From contig JAFVAY010000017.1 in the NCBI GenBank assembly GCA_017480325.1, positions 83,554 through 147,553 of the forward strand: a DNA stretch of 64,000 nucleotides. The letters run 5' to 3'. Positions 9,147 to 17,948 of the stretch are shown one piece after another (the stretch's first letter is position 1; each line of letters begins with the position of its first letter). Made by a program: the position numbers and the translations under genes. Source of the DNA: Clostridiales bacterium. GTDB lineage: Bacteria > Bacillota > Clostridia > Saccharofermentanales > Saccharofermentanaceae. The notes beneath the pieces were generated by a model. The model searched no databases and was not told where the DNA came from. It was given only the letters and a program-made list of their open reading frames with translations.

Positions 9147-10493
9147 ATGAGTGAACCGAGAGAGAAAACCTCCACCAAAGTCATAAGACAGCATATGTCT
9201 GTCCATTGGCATGATATCGTAAGGTCAGACAGCGATATCCCCGCGGTGGATTCGGAGCTTAAGGAGAAGACATCTCTCGTGGGGCGTATCGGCATCATGT
9301 ACCTGTCGGTGGGCACCAGCGCCTGGCGTGTCCGCAACGCCATGAATCGCGTCTCCCGCGCACTCAACATCTCCTGCAATGCCAACATCGGTCTTCTTAC
9401 GCTGACCTTCACCTGCTTCAGCGAGGGAAGCCACTACAGCCAGACCATCTCGCTTCCCAACACCGGAGTTAATACCGACAAGCTGATGGAGCTTAAGCTT
9501 TTCACCGCCGACTTCAGCGAAAAGGCAAAGCAGTACTCGGTGGAGCAGCTCCATCAGGTCCTGGACAAGATAGAGGCGAAGAAGCCCAACTACGTTCCGT
9601 GGCAGACAGCTCTTGCCGCAGCCTTTGCCTGCGGTGCTTTTACCTTCCTTCTGGGCGGAGGTATCGTGGAGATGATCTGCGCCTTCATAGGAGCGGGCGC
9701 CGGCTGCTTTGTCCGCACGCTTCTTATAAAGAATAAGATCAACCTCCTTGTCAATGTAGCCTCCGGAGTGGCGGTGGCCTGTGCCGCATATGTTGTGGCG
9801 GTGCTTCTGGGAGAGCTTATCTTCGGTATCCCGCCTACTCACCACGCAGGGTATATATGTGCGATGCTGTTTATTATTCCGGGCTTTCCTCTGATCACCG
9901 GAGGAATTGACCTCGCGAAGCTCGATATCAGATCCGGCGTCGAGAGGATAATCTATGCCGGGATGATAATAATGGTGGCGACCATGGTCGGCTGGGTAAT
10001 GGCGACGGTATTCAGATTCAACCCTGCGGATTTCCCACCGCTTGATATATCTGTTCCGGTCAAGATACTGTGCCGCGCGCTGGCAAGCTTTGTCGGCGTA
10101 TACGGCTTCTCGCTGATGTTTAACAGTACCCGTCAGATGGCGCTTGCCGCAGGCGTTATAGGAACGATCGCGAATGTTGTCCGCCTTGAGCTTATGGACG
10201 TGTTCGGCCTTCATATTGCAGTCGCGGCATTTTTAGGCGCTACGATCGCCGGCCTTCTGGCGTCGGTTCTTAATACCCGCGTAGGCGTTCCCCGAATCTC
10301 TTTGACGGTGCCGTCTATCGTTATCATGGTACCGGGTCTGTTCATGTATAAGGCGATCTATTATATAGGTCTTGATGACATAAGCGTCGGCGGCGCCTGG
10401 CTAACTAAGGCTCTGATGACAGTGATCGCATTGCCTATAGGCCTTGTATTCGCCAGATCTTTAACGGATAAAGACTTCAGGCATTGCAGCTAG
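9147..10493 (+). CDS. Threonine/serine exporter family protein (ThrE-like)
   Basis: A 448-residue membrane protein. The N-terminal cytosolic half (about 15-140) includes GIMYLSVGTSAWRVRNAMNR, typical of the ThrE/YjjP family (PF06738). Roughly ten transmembrane helices follow (about 152-440), with the last five resembling the ThrE_2 half. The two parts often occur as separate proteins; here they are fused, as in Corynebacterium ThrE. The expected role is amino-acid efflux; the substrate is inferred from the family. Confidence 0.85.
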   Translation: MSEPREKTSTKVIRQHMSVHWHDIVRSDSDIPAVDSELKEKTSLVGRIGIMYLSVGTSAWRVRNAMNRVSRALNISCNANIGLLTLTFTCFSEGSHYSQTISLPNTGVNTDKLMELKLFTADFSEKAKQYSVEQLHQVLDKIEAKKPNYVPWQTALAAAFACGAFTFLLGGGIVEMICAFIGAGAGCFVRTLLIKNKINLLVNVASGVAVACAAYVVAVLLGELIFGIPPTHHAGYICAMLFIIPGFPLITGGIDLAKLDIRSGVERIIYAGMIIMVATMVGWVMATVFRFNPADFPPLDISVPVKILCRALASFVGVYGFSLMFNSTRQMALAAGVIGTIANVVRLELMDVFGLHIAVAAFLGATIAGLLASVLNTRVGVPRISLTVPSIVIMVPGLFMYKAIYYIGLDDISVGGAWLTKALMTVIALPIGLVFARSLTDKDFRHCS

Positions 10494-10506
10494 GGAGCTA
10501 GAGGGC

Positions 10507-11307
10507 TTACCTGAATAGATCATCTATCATCTTGTCTACCACTTTGGCATCGAGAGGGTACATCCGTGTCTCAAAGGTGGCATAGAGTCTGGAGCCGAGC
10601 AGTATCCCTCCGGAGGCGTAAAATTTGAAACGCCACATAAGGTCATTCACGTACTTCTCGTCGTCCATTTTGCCGCAGTGTTCTAAGTAGATCTCCTCTC
10701 TGTCGCTCATTCGCAGAATAGTAAAGTCAGGATAAATGACCTCCCCGTTTATCACGAGAGGACATTCATATTTATAAGGAATACCCGCGACATATAATCT
10801 GTCTGCGATGATCTGCTCTGACTTAGACCTTACGCGTTCGCCTCTCATGGTTGTAAATTCCGGTGTCCCTTCCTTAAACCCTTTTGGCTTATATGGCTGG
10901 ATCATCCATCTTTTTATCAACTCTTCATCGGGGTAGTAAATTGGATTGATGAGTTTTTTACGGTCGTTATTGAATTGCTCGTATGTATCCTCTGCTAACG
11001 TATCAGGATATTTTGAAAGAGTCTTTTCGATAAGGCTTAACTCGTCAGAGGCAGATTTAAGAACAGATTCACAGTAATTCTTCTGTGCGAGGGTGTGTAT
11101 CAGCTTACTGTCTTCAGGCGCAATTCTATTGCCGTTATGATAGTTCTCGTTATTTGTGACTTTGTAATATTTTGTGGTTTTCTTAAGCCTCTGAATCCTT
11201 AATCTTCCGTCAGGCGCGTTTTCCATAAATTGATTGCAGGATTCGATCAGCTTGATCAGACGTTCACGTCTGGATAGCATAGCATCTTTGATTCTTATCG
11301 ATTTCAT
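10507..11307 (-). CDS. PD-(D/E)XK nuclease-like protein
   Basis: A 266-residue soluble protein. The N-terminal ~130 residues are helical and charged. The C-terminal half carries a restriction-endonuclease-like core: SKSEQIIADRL (Glu164), GIPYKYECPLVINGEVIYPDF (Asp194) and IYLEHCGKMDD (Glu209). The usual Lys two residues after the last acidic residue is Cys here; this E-x-[CF]-G pattern also occurs in related clostridial proteins. I chose the ATG at 11307 because AAGGTG lies six bases upstream; a GTG three codons earlier falls inside that site. No methylase or helicase partner is adjacent, so it is a solitary gene of unknown role. Confidence 0.65.
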   Translation of the reverse strand: MKSIRIKDAMLSRRERLIKLIESCNQFMENAPDGRLRIQRLKKTTKYYKVTNNENYHNGNRIAPEDSKLIHTLAQKNYCESVLKSASDELSLIEKTLSKYPDTLAEDTYEQFNNDRKKLINPIYYPDEELIKRWMIQPYKPKGFKEGTPEFTTMRGERVRSKSEQIIADRLYVAGIPYKYECPLVINGEVIYPDFTILRMSDREEIYLEHCGKMDDEKYVNDLMWRFKFYASGGILLGSRLYATFETRMYPLDAKVVDKMIDDLFR

Positions 11308-11472
11308 AACTAACACCTTATTCCTACGGTATTAAATGTATGTATTATATATCATTTGAAGATGAGTTTGTATCCGTCAGATGAAAATTGGGAATATAGT
11401 ACGGGTTTGAGACGCCAAAATGTACTAAATAAAGCGTTTGGAGCATCCGGATAAGAATTTAAGGCGGAAATC

Positions 11473-11559
11473 TGTATCCGACTTTAAGAAATACTGTTGT
11501 GGATACACGTACAGGTCGAAAACCTGTATCCAGGAGACATAAACGACTGACTGGATACA
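11473..11559. repeat. Tandem inverted-repeat elements TGTATCC-N21-GGATACA (x2)
   Basis: TGTATCC occurs at 11473-11479 and 11525-11531, and its complement GGATACA at 11501-11507 and 11553-11559. Each pair is separated by exactly 21 nt, giving two 35-bp units whose starts are 52 bp apart. A fifth half-site lies at 11369-11375. The array ends about 50 bp before the -35 box of the adhesin gene, which suggests a regulator-binding region. No known regulator can be named. Confidence 0.65.
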
Positions 11560-11609
11560 AACAGACGACAAACAAACCGGTCAACAATGATAAATATGAT
11601 CAATTTCAC

Positions 11610-11638
11610 TTGACTAATTAACAAGTTTTGAATAAAAT
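11610..11638 (+). promoter_or_regulatory. Sigma-A promoter of the adhesin gene
   Basis: TTGACT (11610-11615), a 17-nt spacer, then TAAAAT (11633-11638). It lies about 40 bp before the adhesin ATG, which has a CGGAGG ribosome site. Confidence 0.7.
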
Positions 11639-11678
11639 GTTAACAAATTGTTAATACATCTATATTCCGGAGGTTGCC

Positions 11679-13112
11679 ATGCATAAGTATTTCAGATCAT
11701 TATTGACGGCGGTACTGTCTTTACTCATAGCCATTGCAGTCCCTTTGTCTTCGTTCGGACTTACAGCAAGAGCTGATGATAATGATATTTATAGCATCTA
11801 TGGATATGCCAAGCAGGAGATAATTACCGCTCCCGACGGCAGCAAGATCCCCGGATACGGTTTCTGTCTTGACTTAAACAGAAGTGCTCCTTATGGCGTC
11901 AATTACAGAAGAACACTTCTGTCAGAAAGCTCTTTCAGCGATGACACAAAAATGATGCTTCTTTCCGTAATGTGCAATCTTGAGGGACTTTATTCTTATG
12001 CAAGAGAGCTTCAGGCTGAAGGCAACACGGTGGCAGGGAATTTTGCAAATTCCTACAGCACTACAAGTAATAACTTCTTCTATCAGCGTATTATCTGGGC
12101 CATAACTCATAACGAGGTTTACGGAAATGAGTTTGTCGGATCAAGCGAATATGAATACAGAGTAAGTCTTTACGGAGGTTATTCTGACGACCCGTTAAAT
12201 GATCCTGCTTCTCTTTGGAATGTATTCTTTGTTCCGATATTTGATTATCTGAGGGCAAATGCTCCTTCCTCTGATTGGGACTGCTATCTTTATATTCCTG
12301 TTGATAATAACGATCAGAGAATTCTGAGCACTCCTTTCCGCACCATTCATCCGGAAGTAACAGTAGGTAAGATCGTTGTTGACGGAGAGGGCAATCCGGT
12401 TGCTTATAACGGCGAGAATGATGAGGGCTTTAATCTTAATATCGGAATATACGATACAGCGGCAGATATCTTCGTCTCAAATGAGACATTCTATGTAACA
12501 CGGGCTGACGGCAGCATCCAGGATGTTCAGACGAATGACGAGGGAAGATTTGATCTTACTATTGCAGGCAGAGAGACTGTAACCATAAGCGGTTTTGACA
12601 GTGAGAATTATTCAGTATATATAAGTGAAGACACAACGGGACTTGGAGATTACTGTTCATATTTAAGAATTGATTCAACGACCTCCGTCACAGTGGAAGG
12701 AGAATACTCTGTAATTGATGTTACCGAACAGGGAAGTGCAATTACAGTGGTTAACAGCTTCGTTATTCCAACCCCGGAGCCGATTCCCGTGAGTGCTCCG
12801 GTTGAGACTGAGCCTACATTACCTGATCAGATCCCGGCCACTGTTGATTCAGTTGAGGCCACTCCCGCAGAGGTCGTCGAGGAACTGCCCGAGGAGCTTC
12901 CTGTCGAGCAGGCTGTCGACAGCGAGCAGATCGTCGACGAGGTTGTTGATACCGACGTGCTTGATGCCAACAGAGATGCCAACAATGCGCTTCCCGACAC
13001 AGGCGAGGGAGTAAGTGTTCAGCTTATGACAGGACTTCTTATGATCGCTTTGTCCGGTGTGGTATTCACGTCCTCCGTCTACGTGAGACGTAAGAGCGAG
13101 AAGGGCGACTAA
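11679..13112 (+). CDS. LPxTG-anchored surface protein with thioester domain
   Basis: A 477-residue cell-wall protein, probably an adhesin. A signal peptide (about 1-32) is followed by a thioester-domain-like region. GYGFCLDLN would supply the Cys (about residue 68) and FFYQRIIWAITHN the Gln (about residue 132) of an internal Cys-Gln thioester, as in Gram-positive TED adhesins. Residues about 228-365 resemble a Cna-B/SpaA-type beta sandwich. A Pro/Glu/Val-rich stalk (about 368-435) leads to the sortase signal LPDTG, a hydrophobic helix and the charged tail VRRKSEKGD. The expected reaction is covalent attachment to host or matrix amines; this is inferred from the fold. Confidence 0.8.
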   Translation: MHKYFRSLLTAVLSLLIAIAVPLSSFGLTARADDNDIYSIYGYAKQEIITAPDGSKIPGYGFCLDLNRSAPYGVNYRRTLLSESSFSDDTKMMLLSVMCNLEGLYSYARELQAEGNTVAGNFANSYSTTSNNFFYQRIIWAITHNEVYGNEFVGSSEYEYRVSLYGGYSDDPLNDPASLWNVFFVPIFDYLRANAPSSDWDCYLYIPVDNNDQRILSTPFRTIHPEVTVGKIVVDGEGNPVAYNGENDEGFNLNIGIYDTAADIFVSNETFYVTRADGSIQDVQTNDEGRFDLTIAGRETVTISGFDSENYSVYISEDTTGLGDYCSYLRIDSTTSVTVEGEYSVIDVTEQGSAITVVNSFVIPTPEPIPVSAPVETEPTLPDQIPATVDSVEATPAEVVEELPEELPVEQAVDSEQIVDEVVDTDVLDANRDANNALPDTGEGVSVQLMTGLLMIALSGVVFTSSVYVRRKSEKGD

Positions 13113-13130
13113 GCATGTCGAAAATAGTGC

Positions 13131-13159
13131 TTGCAATGTCAAACAAAGCAAGGTATAAT
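13131..13159 (+). promoter_or_regulatory. Sigma-A promoter of rpmF
   Basis: TTGCAA (13131-13136), a 17-nt spacer, then a consensus TATAAT (13154-13159). It lies about 50 bp upstream of the rpmF ATG, which has a GGAGGTGGAG ribosome site. Confidence 0.75.
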
Positions 13160-13211
13160 CGCTAAGCACGTTTGAAATAATATACCTACATGAGATGGAG
13201 GTGGAGAATAT

Positions 13212-13397
13212 ATGGCACATCCGAAGAGAAAATGGTCGAAGGCAAGAACTTCACGTCACAGAAGCGCTTGGAAGCTTGCTGTTCCGGGTTTTGTAGAGTG
13301 CCCGCAGTGTCATCAGAAGATGCTTCGTCGCACGGTTTGCAAGAACTGCGGATATCTCGATGGTAAGGCTGTTGTTGCAGTAGGCGAAGAAGAGTAA
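13212..13397 (+). CDS. rpmF: 50S ribosomal protein L32
   Basis: A 61-residue basic protein with the L32 signature: N-terminal MAHPKRKWSKARTSRHRSAW, then a zinc-ribbon with two CxxC pairs (CPQCH and CKNCGYLDG). Keeping all four cysteines marks the zinc-binding form. It has its own promoter and is followed by a strong terminator, so it is probably transcribed alone. Confidence 0.98.
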   Translation: MAHPKRKWSKARTSRHRSAWKLAVPGFVECPQCHQKMLRRTVCKNCGYLDGKAVVAVGEEE

Positions 13398-13421
13398 TCC
13401 TTCCCCAAGACAGATAAACCG

Positions 13422-13457
13422 GGCGGTGTTGATAAGATTGACACCGCCTTTATTATT
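13422..13457 (+). terminator. Rho-independent terminator after rpmF
   Basis: GGCGGTGT (13422-13429) pairs with ACACCGCC (13441-13448), giving an 8-bp stem, followed by TTTATTATT. Confidence 0.85.
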
Positions 13458-13500
13458 GCCCTAGAAGTCCGGAAGCTGATAGATCAAGGAGAATCGGAAT

Positions 13501-14835
13501 ATGAGTAAACCTGCCGTTGCAATAGTCGGACGTCCGAATGTCGGTAAGTCTTCACTCTTTAACACTCTCTACGGAGAGCGTATATCCATCGTGCATGATA
13601 CCCCGGGAGTTACCAGGGACCGTATCTATGCTACCGCAGTCTGGAGAGAGCGCGAATTCGTGATAATAGATACGGGCGGTATAGAGCCTGCCGGTGACGA
13701 TGAGATATTAAAGGGTATGAGAGCCCAGGCGGAGGTGGCCATCGAGTCGGCAGACGTCATCGTATTCATGGTGGACCTTAAATCCGGAATGACGGCTACC
13801 GATAAGGAGATCGCCGCGATGCTTCGTAAGTCGGGAAAGCCCATAGTCATTGCCGTGAACAAATCCGATAAGATAGGTGACCCTCCCGCCGAGATGTATG
13901 AGTTCTATAATCTGGGACTCGGGGACAGCGATATTATTCCTATATCGGCTGCACACAGATTGGGCATCGGGGATTTGCTGGATAAGATTTTCGAGTACTT
14001 CCCCGAGGAGGATGAGGGGGAAGGCGATGACGGTAAGATCAGGGTCGCTCTTATAGGAAGGCCTAATGCCGGTAAGTCGTCTCTTACCAACAGGATGAGC
14101 GGAAGCGACAGAAGCATTGTCTCTGACGTGGCAGGTACCACGAGGGATGCCATAGACGTGGAGATCGAGAATAAGTACGGAAGCTTCGTGCTGGTCGATA
14201 CCGCGGGTATGAGAAAGAAGAGCAGGATCGAGGACAACGTTGAGAAATACTCCATGGTGAGAGCCCTGACTGCAGTGGATAAGGCGGATGTGTGCGTCAT
14301 CCTTATCGATGCGTCAGTCGGTATTACCGAGCAGGATACGAGAGTGGCGGGAGTTGCGCATGATAACGGTAAGGCCTCGATCATAGCCATCAATAAGTGG
14401 GACCTGATCGATAAGCAGACGGGGACTCTTGAGACCATGACAAAGATGGTAAGAGAGAGGTTCTCCTTCATGGATTATGCTCCCATTATCTTCATCTCGG
14501 CCAAGACAGGACAGAGGGTTGATAAGCTGTGGGAGACTATAGTTAAGGCCAACGAGCAGTCGCAGAAGCGTCTCACCACCGGTGTGTTTAATGACATGCT
14601 TACTGAGGCGGTTGCCATGGTGCCCACTCCTCAGGATAAGGGAAAGCATCTTAAGATATACTACGGAACTCAGGTGGCAATTAAGCCGCCGACCTTCGCG
14701 TTGTTCGTGAATGATACTGAGCTGTCGCATTTCTCGTACGAGCGTTATATCGAGAATCAGATAAGAAGGAACTTCGGCTTCGAGGGCACGCCCATTAAGA
14801 TACTTATGCGTAATAAAAAGGGTGAACAGACCTAA
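13501..14835 (+). CDS. der: Ribosome biogenesis GTPase Der (EngA)
   Basis: A 444-residue cytosolic GTPase with two tandem G domains, needed for 50S subunit assembly. The P-loops are GRPNVGKSSLF (about residue 9) and GRPNAGKSSLT (about residue 185). Each domain has a DT(G/A)G switch II (DTGGIE, DTAGMR) and an NK(S/W)D specificity motif. The C-terminal KH-like domain follows from about residue 355. Length matches the family. Confidence 0.97.
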   Translation: MSKPAVAIVGRPNVGKSSLFNTLYGERISIVHDTPGVTRDRIYATAVWREREFVIIDTGGIEPAGDDEILKGMRAQAEVAIESADVIVFMVDLKSGMTATDKEIAAMLRKSGKPIVIAVNKSDKIGDPPAEMYEFYNLGLGDSDIIPISAAHRLGIGDLLDKIFEYFPEEDEGEGDDGKIRVALIGRPNAGKSSLTNRMSGSDRSIVSDVAGTTRDAIDVEIENKYGSFVLVDTAGMRKKSRIEDNVEKYSMVRALTAVDKADVCVILIDASVGITEQDTRVAGVAHDNGKASIIAINKWDLIDKQTGTLETMTKMVRERFSFMDYAPIIFISAKTGQRVDKLWETIVKANEQSQKRLTTGVFNDMLTEAVAMVPTPQDKGKHLKIYYGTQVAIKPPTFALFVNDTELSHFSYERYIENQIRRNFGFEGTPIKILMRNKKGEQT

Positions 14836-14932
14836 AATATTGTGCATGTAGCCGTATATGTTATTGGCGCGTGAAGTAGTTAAATATTAAAGGCAAAAAA
14901 TCGTATTTTATATTATTAACGGAGTGTCATCT

Positions 14933-16783
14933 ATGAAGATCGAGAACATGAGAAATATAGCGATCATCGCCCACGTCGACCACGGTAAGACTACTATCGT
15001 GGATTCGATGCTTAAGCAGGCCGGTATCTACCGCGAGAACGAGCAGATCGTAGAGCAGGTAATGGACAGCAACGACCTCGAGAGAGAAAGAGGTATCACC
15101 ATTCTTGCCAAGAATACGGCTATAGACTATAAGGGCATAAGGATCAACGTTGTTGACACTCCCGGACACGCAGACTTCGGAGGCGAAGTCGAGCGAGTTC
15201 TTAAGATGGTCGATGCTGTTCTTCTGGTCGTCGATGCATTCGACGGACCGATGCCCCAGACAAGATTCGTTCTTCATAAGGCACTCGAGCTTGGATTAAG
15301 ACCTATCGTATGCATCAACAAGATCGACAGACCTGATGCCAGGCCTTTGCAGGTCGTGGATATGGTCCTTGATCTGTTTATCGAGCTTGGTGCCGACGAG
15401 GATCAGCTGGATTTCCCTATCGTTTATTCTTCAGGTAAGACCGGTGTCGCCTGCTTCGATCTTAAGGATTATGAATCCGGAGCGGCAAAGGATTTCTGCC
15501 CGGTCCTTGATACTATCGTTAAGTACACTCCCTGTCCCGAGGGTGACCCCGAGGCGCCCATGCAGCTTCTGGTTTCTAATATCGACTCCGATCCCTATAT
15601 CGGAAGGATCGCCATCGGAAGAGTCGAGAGAGGTACGGTTAAGCAGGGTGAGGCCTGCGTAGTCGTCAACATGGAAGAGGAAGGCAAGAGATCCGCGAGG
15701 ATAGTTAAGCTTCTAAGATTCAGCGGTCTCGGAAGACAGGAGGTCAAGGAGGCTTCCATCGGCGAGATCGTATGCGTGGCAGGTATCCCGGATATCAATA
15801 TCGGCGATACGCTCTGCGACTCCAATACGCCGGAGCCTCTACCCTTTGTAAAGATTGACGAGCCTACTATCGCTATGACCTTCTCTGTGAATGATTCGCC
15901 TTTCGCAGGGCAGGAGGGAAAATTCGTTACCAGCCGTCACTTAAGAGACAGGCTCTTCAAGGAGATCGAGACTAACGTTTCCATGAGAGTCGAGGAGACC
16001 GATACTACGGAGGCCTTCATAGTAAAGGGAAGAGGCGAGCTTCACCTCTCTATCCTTATCGAGGAGATGAGAAGGCAGGGCTACGAGCTTCAGGTAAGTA
16101 AGCCTAAGGTCATCATGAAGGAGATCGACGGTGTACTGTGTGAGCCTTATGAGGATCTGGTTATCGACGTTCCCGAGGAGTTCGTGGGAGCCGTTATAGA
16201 GAAGCTCGGAAGCCGTAAGGCCGAGATGCGAAACATGCTTCCTCCGTCCAAGGGATACACAAGACTTGAGTTTAATATCCCCTCAAGAGGACTTATCGGA
16301 TACCGTACCGAGTTTTTGACCGACACTAAGGGCAATGGTATAATGAACAGCATAATCAGCGGCTATGAACCTGTGGCGGGCGAGATCGCGACGCGTTCAC
16401 ACGGCGTACTTGTAGCATTCGAGAGCGGCACGGCTATGACCTACGGACTCTTCAATGCTCAGGACAGAGGAAACCTTCTTATAGGTGCCGGCACAGAGGT
16501 TTACGAGGGGATGATAGTCGGCATTAACCCTAAGCCTGATGATATCACCGTAAACGTCTGCAAGAAGAAACATGTAACCAACATGCGTGCGGCAGGTTCA
16601 GACGATGCAATGCGTCTTACACCCCCTCTTAATTTCAGCCTTGAACAGTGTCTCGAATTCGTTGAGGATGATGAGCTGTGCGAAGTAACGCCTAAGAGCA
16701 TCAGACTTCGTAAGAAGATCCTCAATACCGACCAGCGTCTCAAGGCCGAAGCTAAGAAGAAAGATGCTGTCAAAGAAACTTAA
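14933..16783 (+). CDS. typA: Translational GTPase TypA/BipA
   Basis: A 616-residue ribosome-associated GTPase of the EF-G superfamily. It has the P-loop AHVDHGKTT, the switch I motif [19 protein letters not shown], and [10 protein letters not shown] for guanine specificity. EF-G-like domains II, III and V and the BipA-specific C-terminus follow. I place the start at the ATG at 14933, eight bases after GGAG; a GTG at 14924 overlaps that ribosome site. The mltG gene starts inside its 3' end. Confidence 0.96.
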   Translation: MKIENMRNIAIIAHVDHGKTTIVDSMLKQAGIYRENEQIVEQVMDSNDLERERGITILAKNTAIDYKGIRINVVDTPGHADFGGEVERVLKMVDAVLLVVDAFDGPMPQTRFVLHKALELGLRPIVCINKIDRPDARPLQVVDMVLDLFIELGADEDQLDFPIVYSSGKTGVACFDLKDYESGAAKDFCPVLDTIVKYTPCPEGDPEAPMQLLVSNIDSDPYIGRIAIGRVERGTVKQGEACVVVNMEEEGKRSARIVKLLRFSGLGRQEVKEASIGEIVCVAGIPDINIGDTLCDSNTPEPLPFVKIDEPTIAMTFSVNDSPFAGQEGKFVTSRHLRDRLFKEIETNVSMRVEETDTTEAFIVKGRGELHLSILIEEMRRQGYELQVSKPKVIMKEIDGVLCEPYEDLVIDVPEEFVGAVIEKLGSRKAEMRNMLPPSKGYTRLEFNIPSRGLIGYRTEFLTDTKGNGIMNSIISGYEPVAGEIATRSHGVLVAFESGTAMTYGLFNAQDRGNLLIGAGTEVYEGMIVGINPKPDDITVNVCKKKHVTNMRAAGSDDAMRLTPPLNFSLEQCLEFVEDDELCEVTPKSIRLRKKILNTDQRLKAEAKKKDAVKET

Positions 16784-17948
16784 AGTAGTTTTTAATATCT
16801 TCATAGTTCTCGTTCTTGTGGTGGCGTGTGCCATCATGGGAGTTTACGTCGGATATAATTACGTCATTTCTCAGGAGGAGAGATTTACCGCTTTGGAGTC
16901 CGGGATCGAAGACGGCTCCTTCAAGGTGGATATGAACACCGAGGGAGCGATCCCCTTTGTTATCAACACTGGTGACATGACATCGGATATAGCTGACAGT
17001 CTGTATGAGGTCGGGCTTATCGATAACACTTTCATGTTCTCGTTGTTAAGTAAGGTCAACGGCTTTGACGGTGCCTATCAGGCGGGAACGCATTTCCTAC
17101 TGCCGGGGCTCGACTACGACGAGATAATGTTCCTTCTGACTCAGAAGTCAGAGAGCGTCACGGTTACCTTCCCTGAGGGTATCACCTACGAGGAGATCAA
17201 GGTCAAGCTTCACGAGGCGGGGCTTACCTTCTCCGATGAGGATCTTGACGAGTGCATGGACAGCCCTAATCTTTTTACCGACTACAGTTTCGTCTCCCAG
17301 ATCGAGCTCACCGAAGGGCGCGATCACGTTCTGTCGGGCTATCTTTTCCCGGATACCTATGAATTCGATATCAATGCCAGTGCCGAGACGATAATCTCCA
17401 CGATGCTTAACAATACCGAGCGTAAGCTCTACGACGAGTACTACGAGAGAGCCGCTTCGCTGGGTATGACCATGGATCAGATAATTACGCTGGCCTCGAT
17501 CATTCAGGCAGAGTCCTCTAACATGACCGATATGATGTACATATCCTCGGTGTTCAGGAACAGGATGAATTCCTCTGACGAGAGTATGCATTACCTGGGC
17601 TCCGATGCTACCGTGAACTATATCAGGAGAATGAACGGACTTGATCCCGATATCATTCTCTCGGCTGACGATATATCCCTTGACAGTCCCTATAACACAT
17701 ATCTTTATCAGGGACTCCCTCCGGGACCTATATGTATGCCGGGAGTCGATGCTATACAGGCAGCGCTCTATCCTGAGCCTAATTCGAATTATCTTTATTT
17801 CTGTGCCGACGGTAACGGCGGTACGTTATTCGCGGTGACGCTTGCCGATCACGAGAATAATGTCGCCATCTTCCAGGCTAACTATCAGGCTGCACTGGAG
17901 GCCGCGGCTAACCCTCCCGAGGAGACAACTGAAGGGGAGCCGGCTTGA
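16764..17948 (+). CDS. mltG: Endolytic transglycosylase MltG (YceG-like)
   Basis: A 394-residue membrane-anchored murein hydrolase that cleaves nascent glycan strands. One N-terminal membrane helix (about 8-30) is followed by a LysM-like segment and the YceG catalytic domain. The catalytic region reads ASIIQAESSN, with the conserved Glu, followed by SSVFRNRM, and later SPYNTYLYQGLPPGPI, a YceG hallmark. The ATG overlaps the 3' end of typA by 20 nt. The C-terminal tail is Glu/Thr/Ala-rich. Confidence 0.94.
   Translation: MLSKKLKVVFNIFIVLVLVVACAIMGVYVGYNYVISQEERFTALESGIEDGSFKVDMNTEGAIPFVINTGDMTSDIADSLYEVGLIDNTFMFSLLSKVNGFDGAYQAGTHFLLPGLDYDEIMFLLTQKSESVTVTFPEGITYEEIKVKLHEAGLTFSDEDLDECMDSPNLFTDYSFVSQIELTEGRDHVLSGYLFPDTYEFDINASAETIISTMLNNTERKLYDEYYERAASLGMTMDQIITLASIIQAESSNMTDMMYISSVFRNRMNSSDESMHYLGSDATVNYIRRMNGLDPDIILSADDISLDSPYNTYLYQGLPPGPICMPGVDAIQAALYPEPNSNYLYFCADGNGGTLFAVTLADHENNVAIFQANYQAALEAAANPPEETTEGEPA

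Larger units (their letters stand above)
11308..11678. other. AT-rich intergenic region with repeat array and promoter
   Basis: A 370-bp divergent region between the PD-(D/E)XK gene and the adhesin gene. It carries five copies of TGTATCC or its complement and the adhesin promoter, listed separately. No open frame with a start and ribosome site is seen. Confidence 0.7.

Noticed and set aside
9225..10214. 329-codon minus-strand open frame opposite the ThrE gene
   Set aside because: Low-complexity, Arg/His/Asp-rich composition typical of an antisense shadow; the + strand frame has a clear family and a ribosome site.
11481..11504. Sequence TACTGTTGTGGAT resembling the Cas12a repeat handle (12 of 13 bases)
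   Set aside because: The stem-forming TCTAC is lost, no second copy is spaced as in an array, and the GGATACA part is explained by the local inverted-repeat elements.
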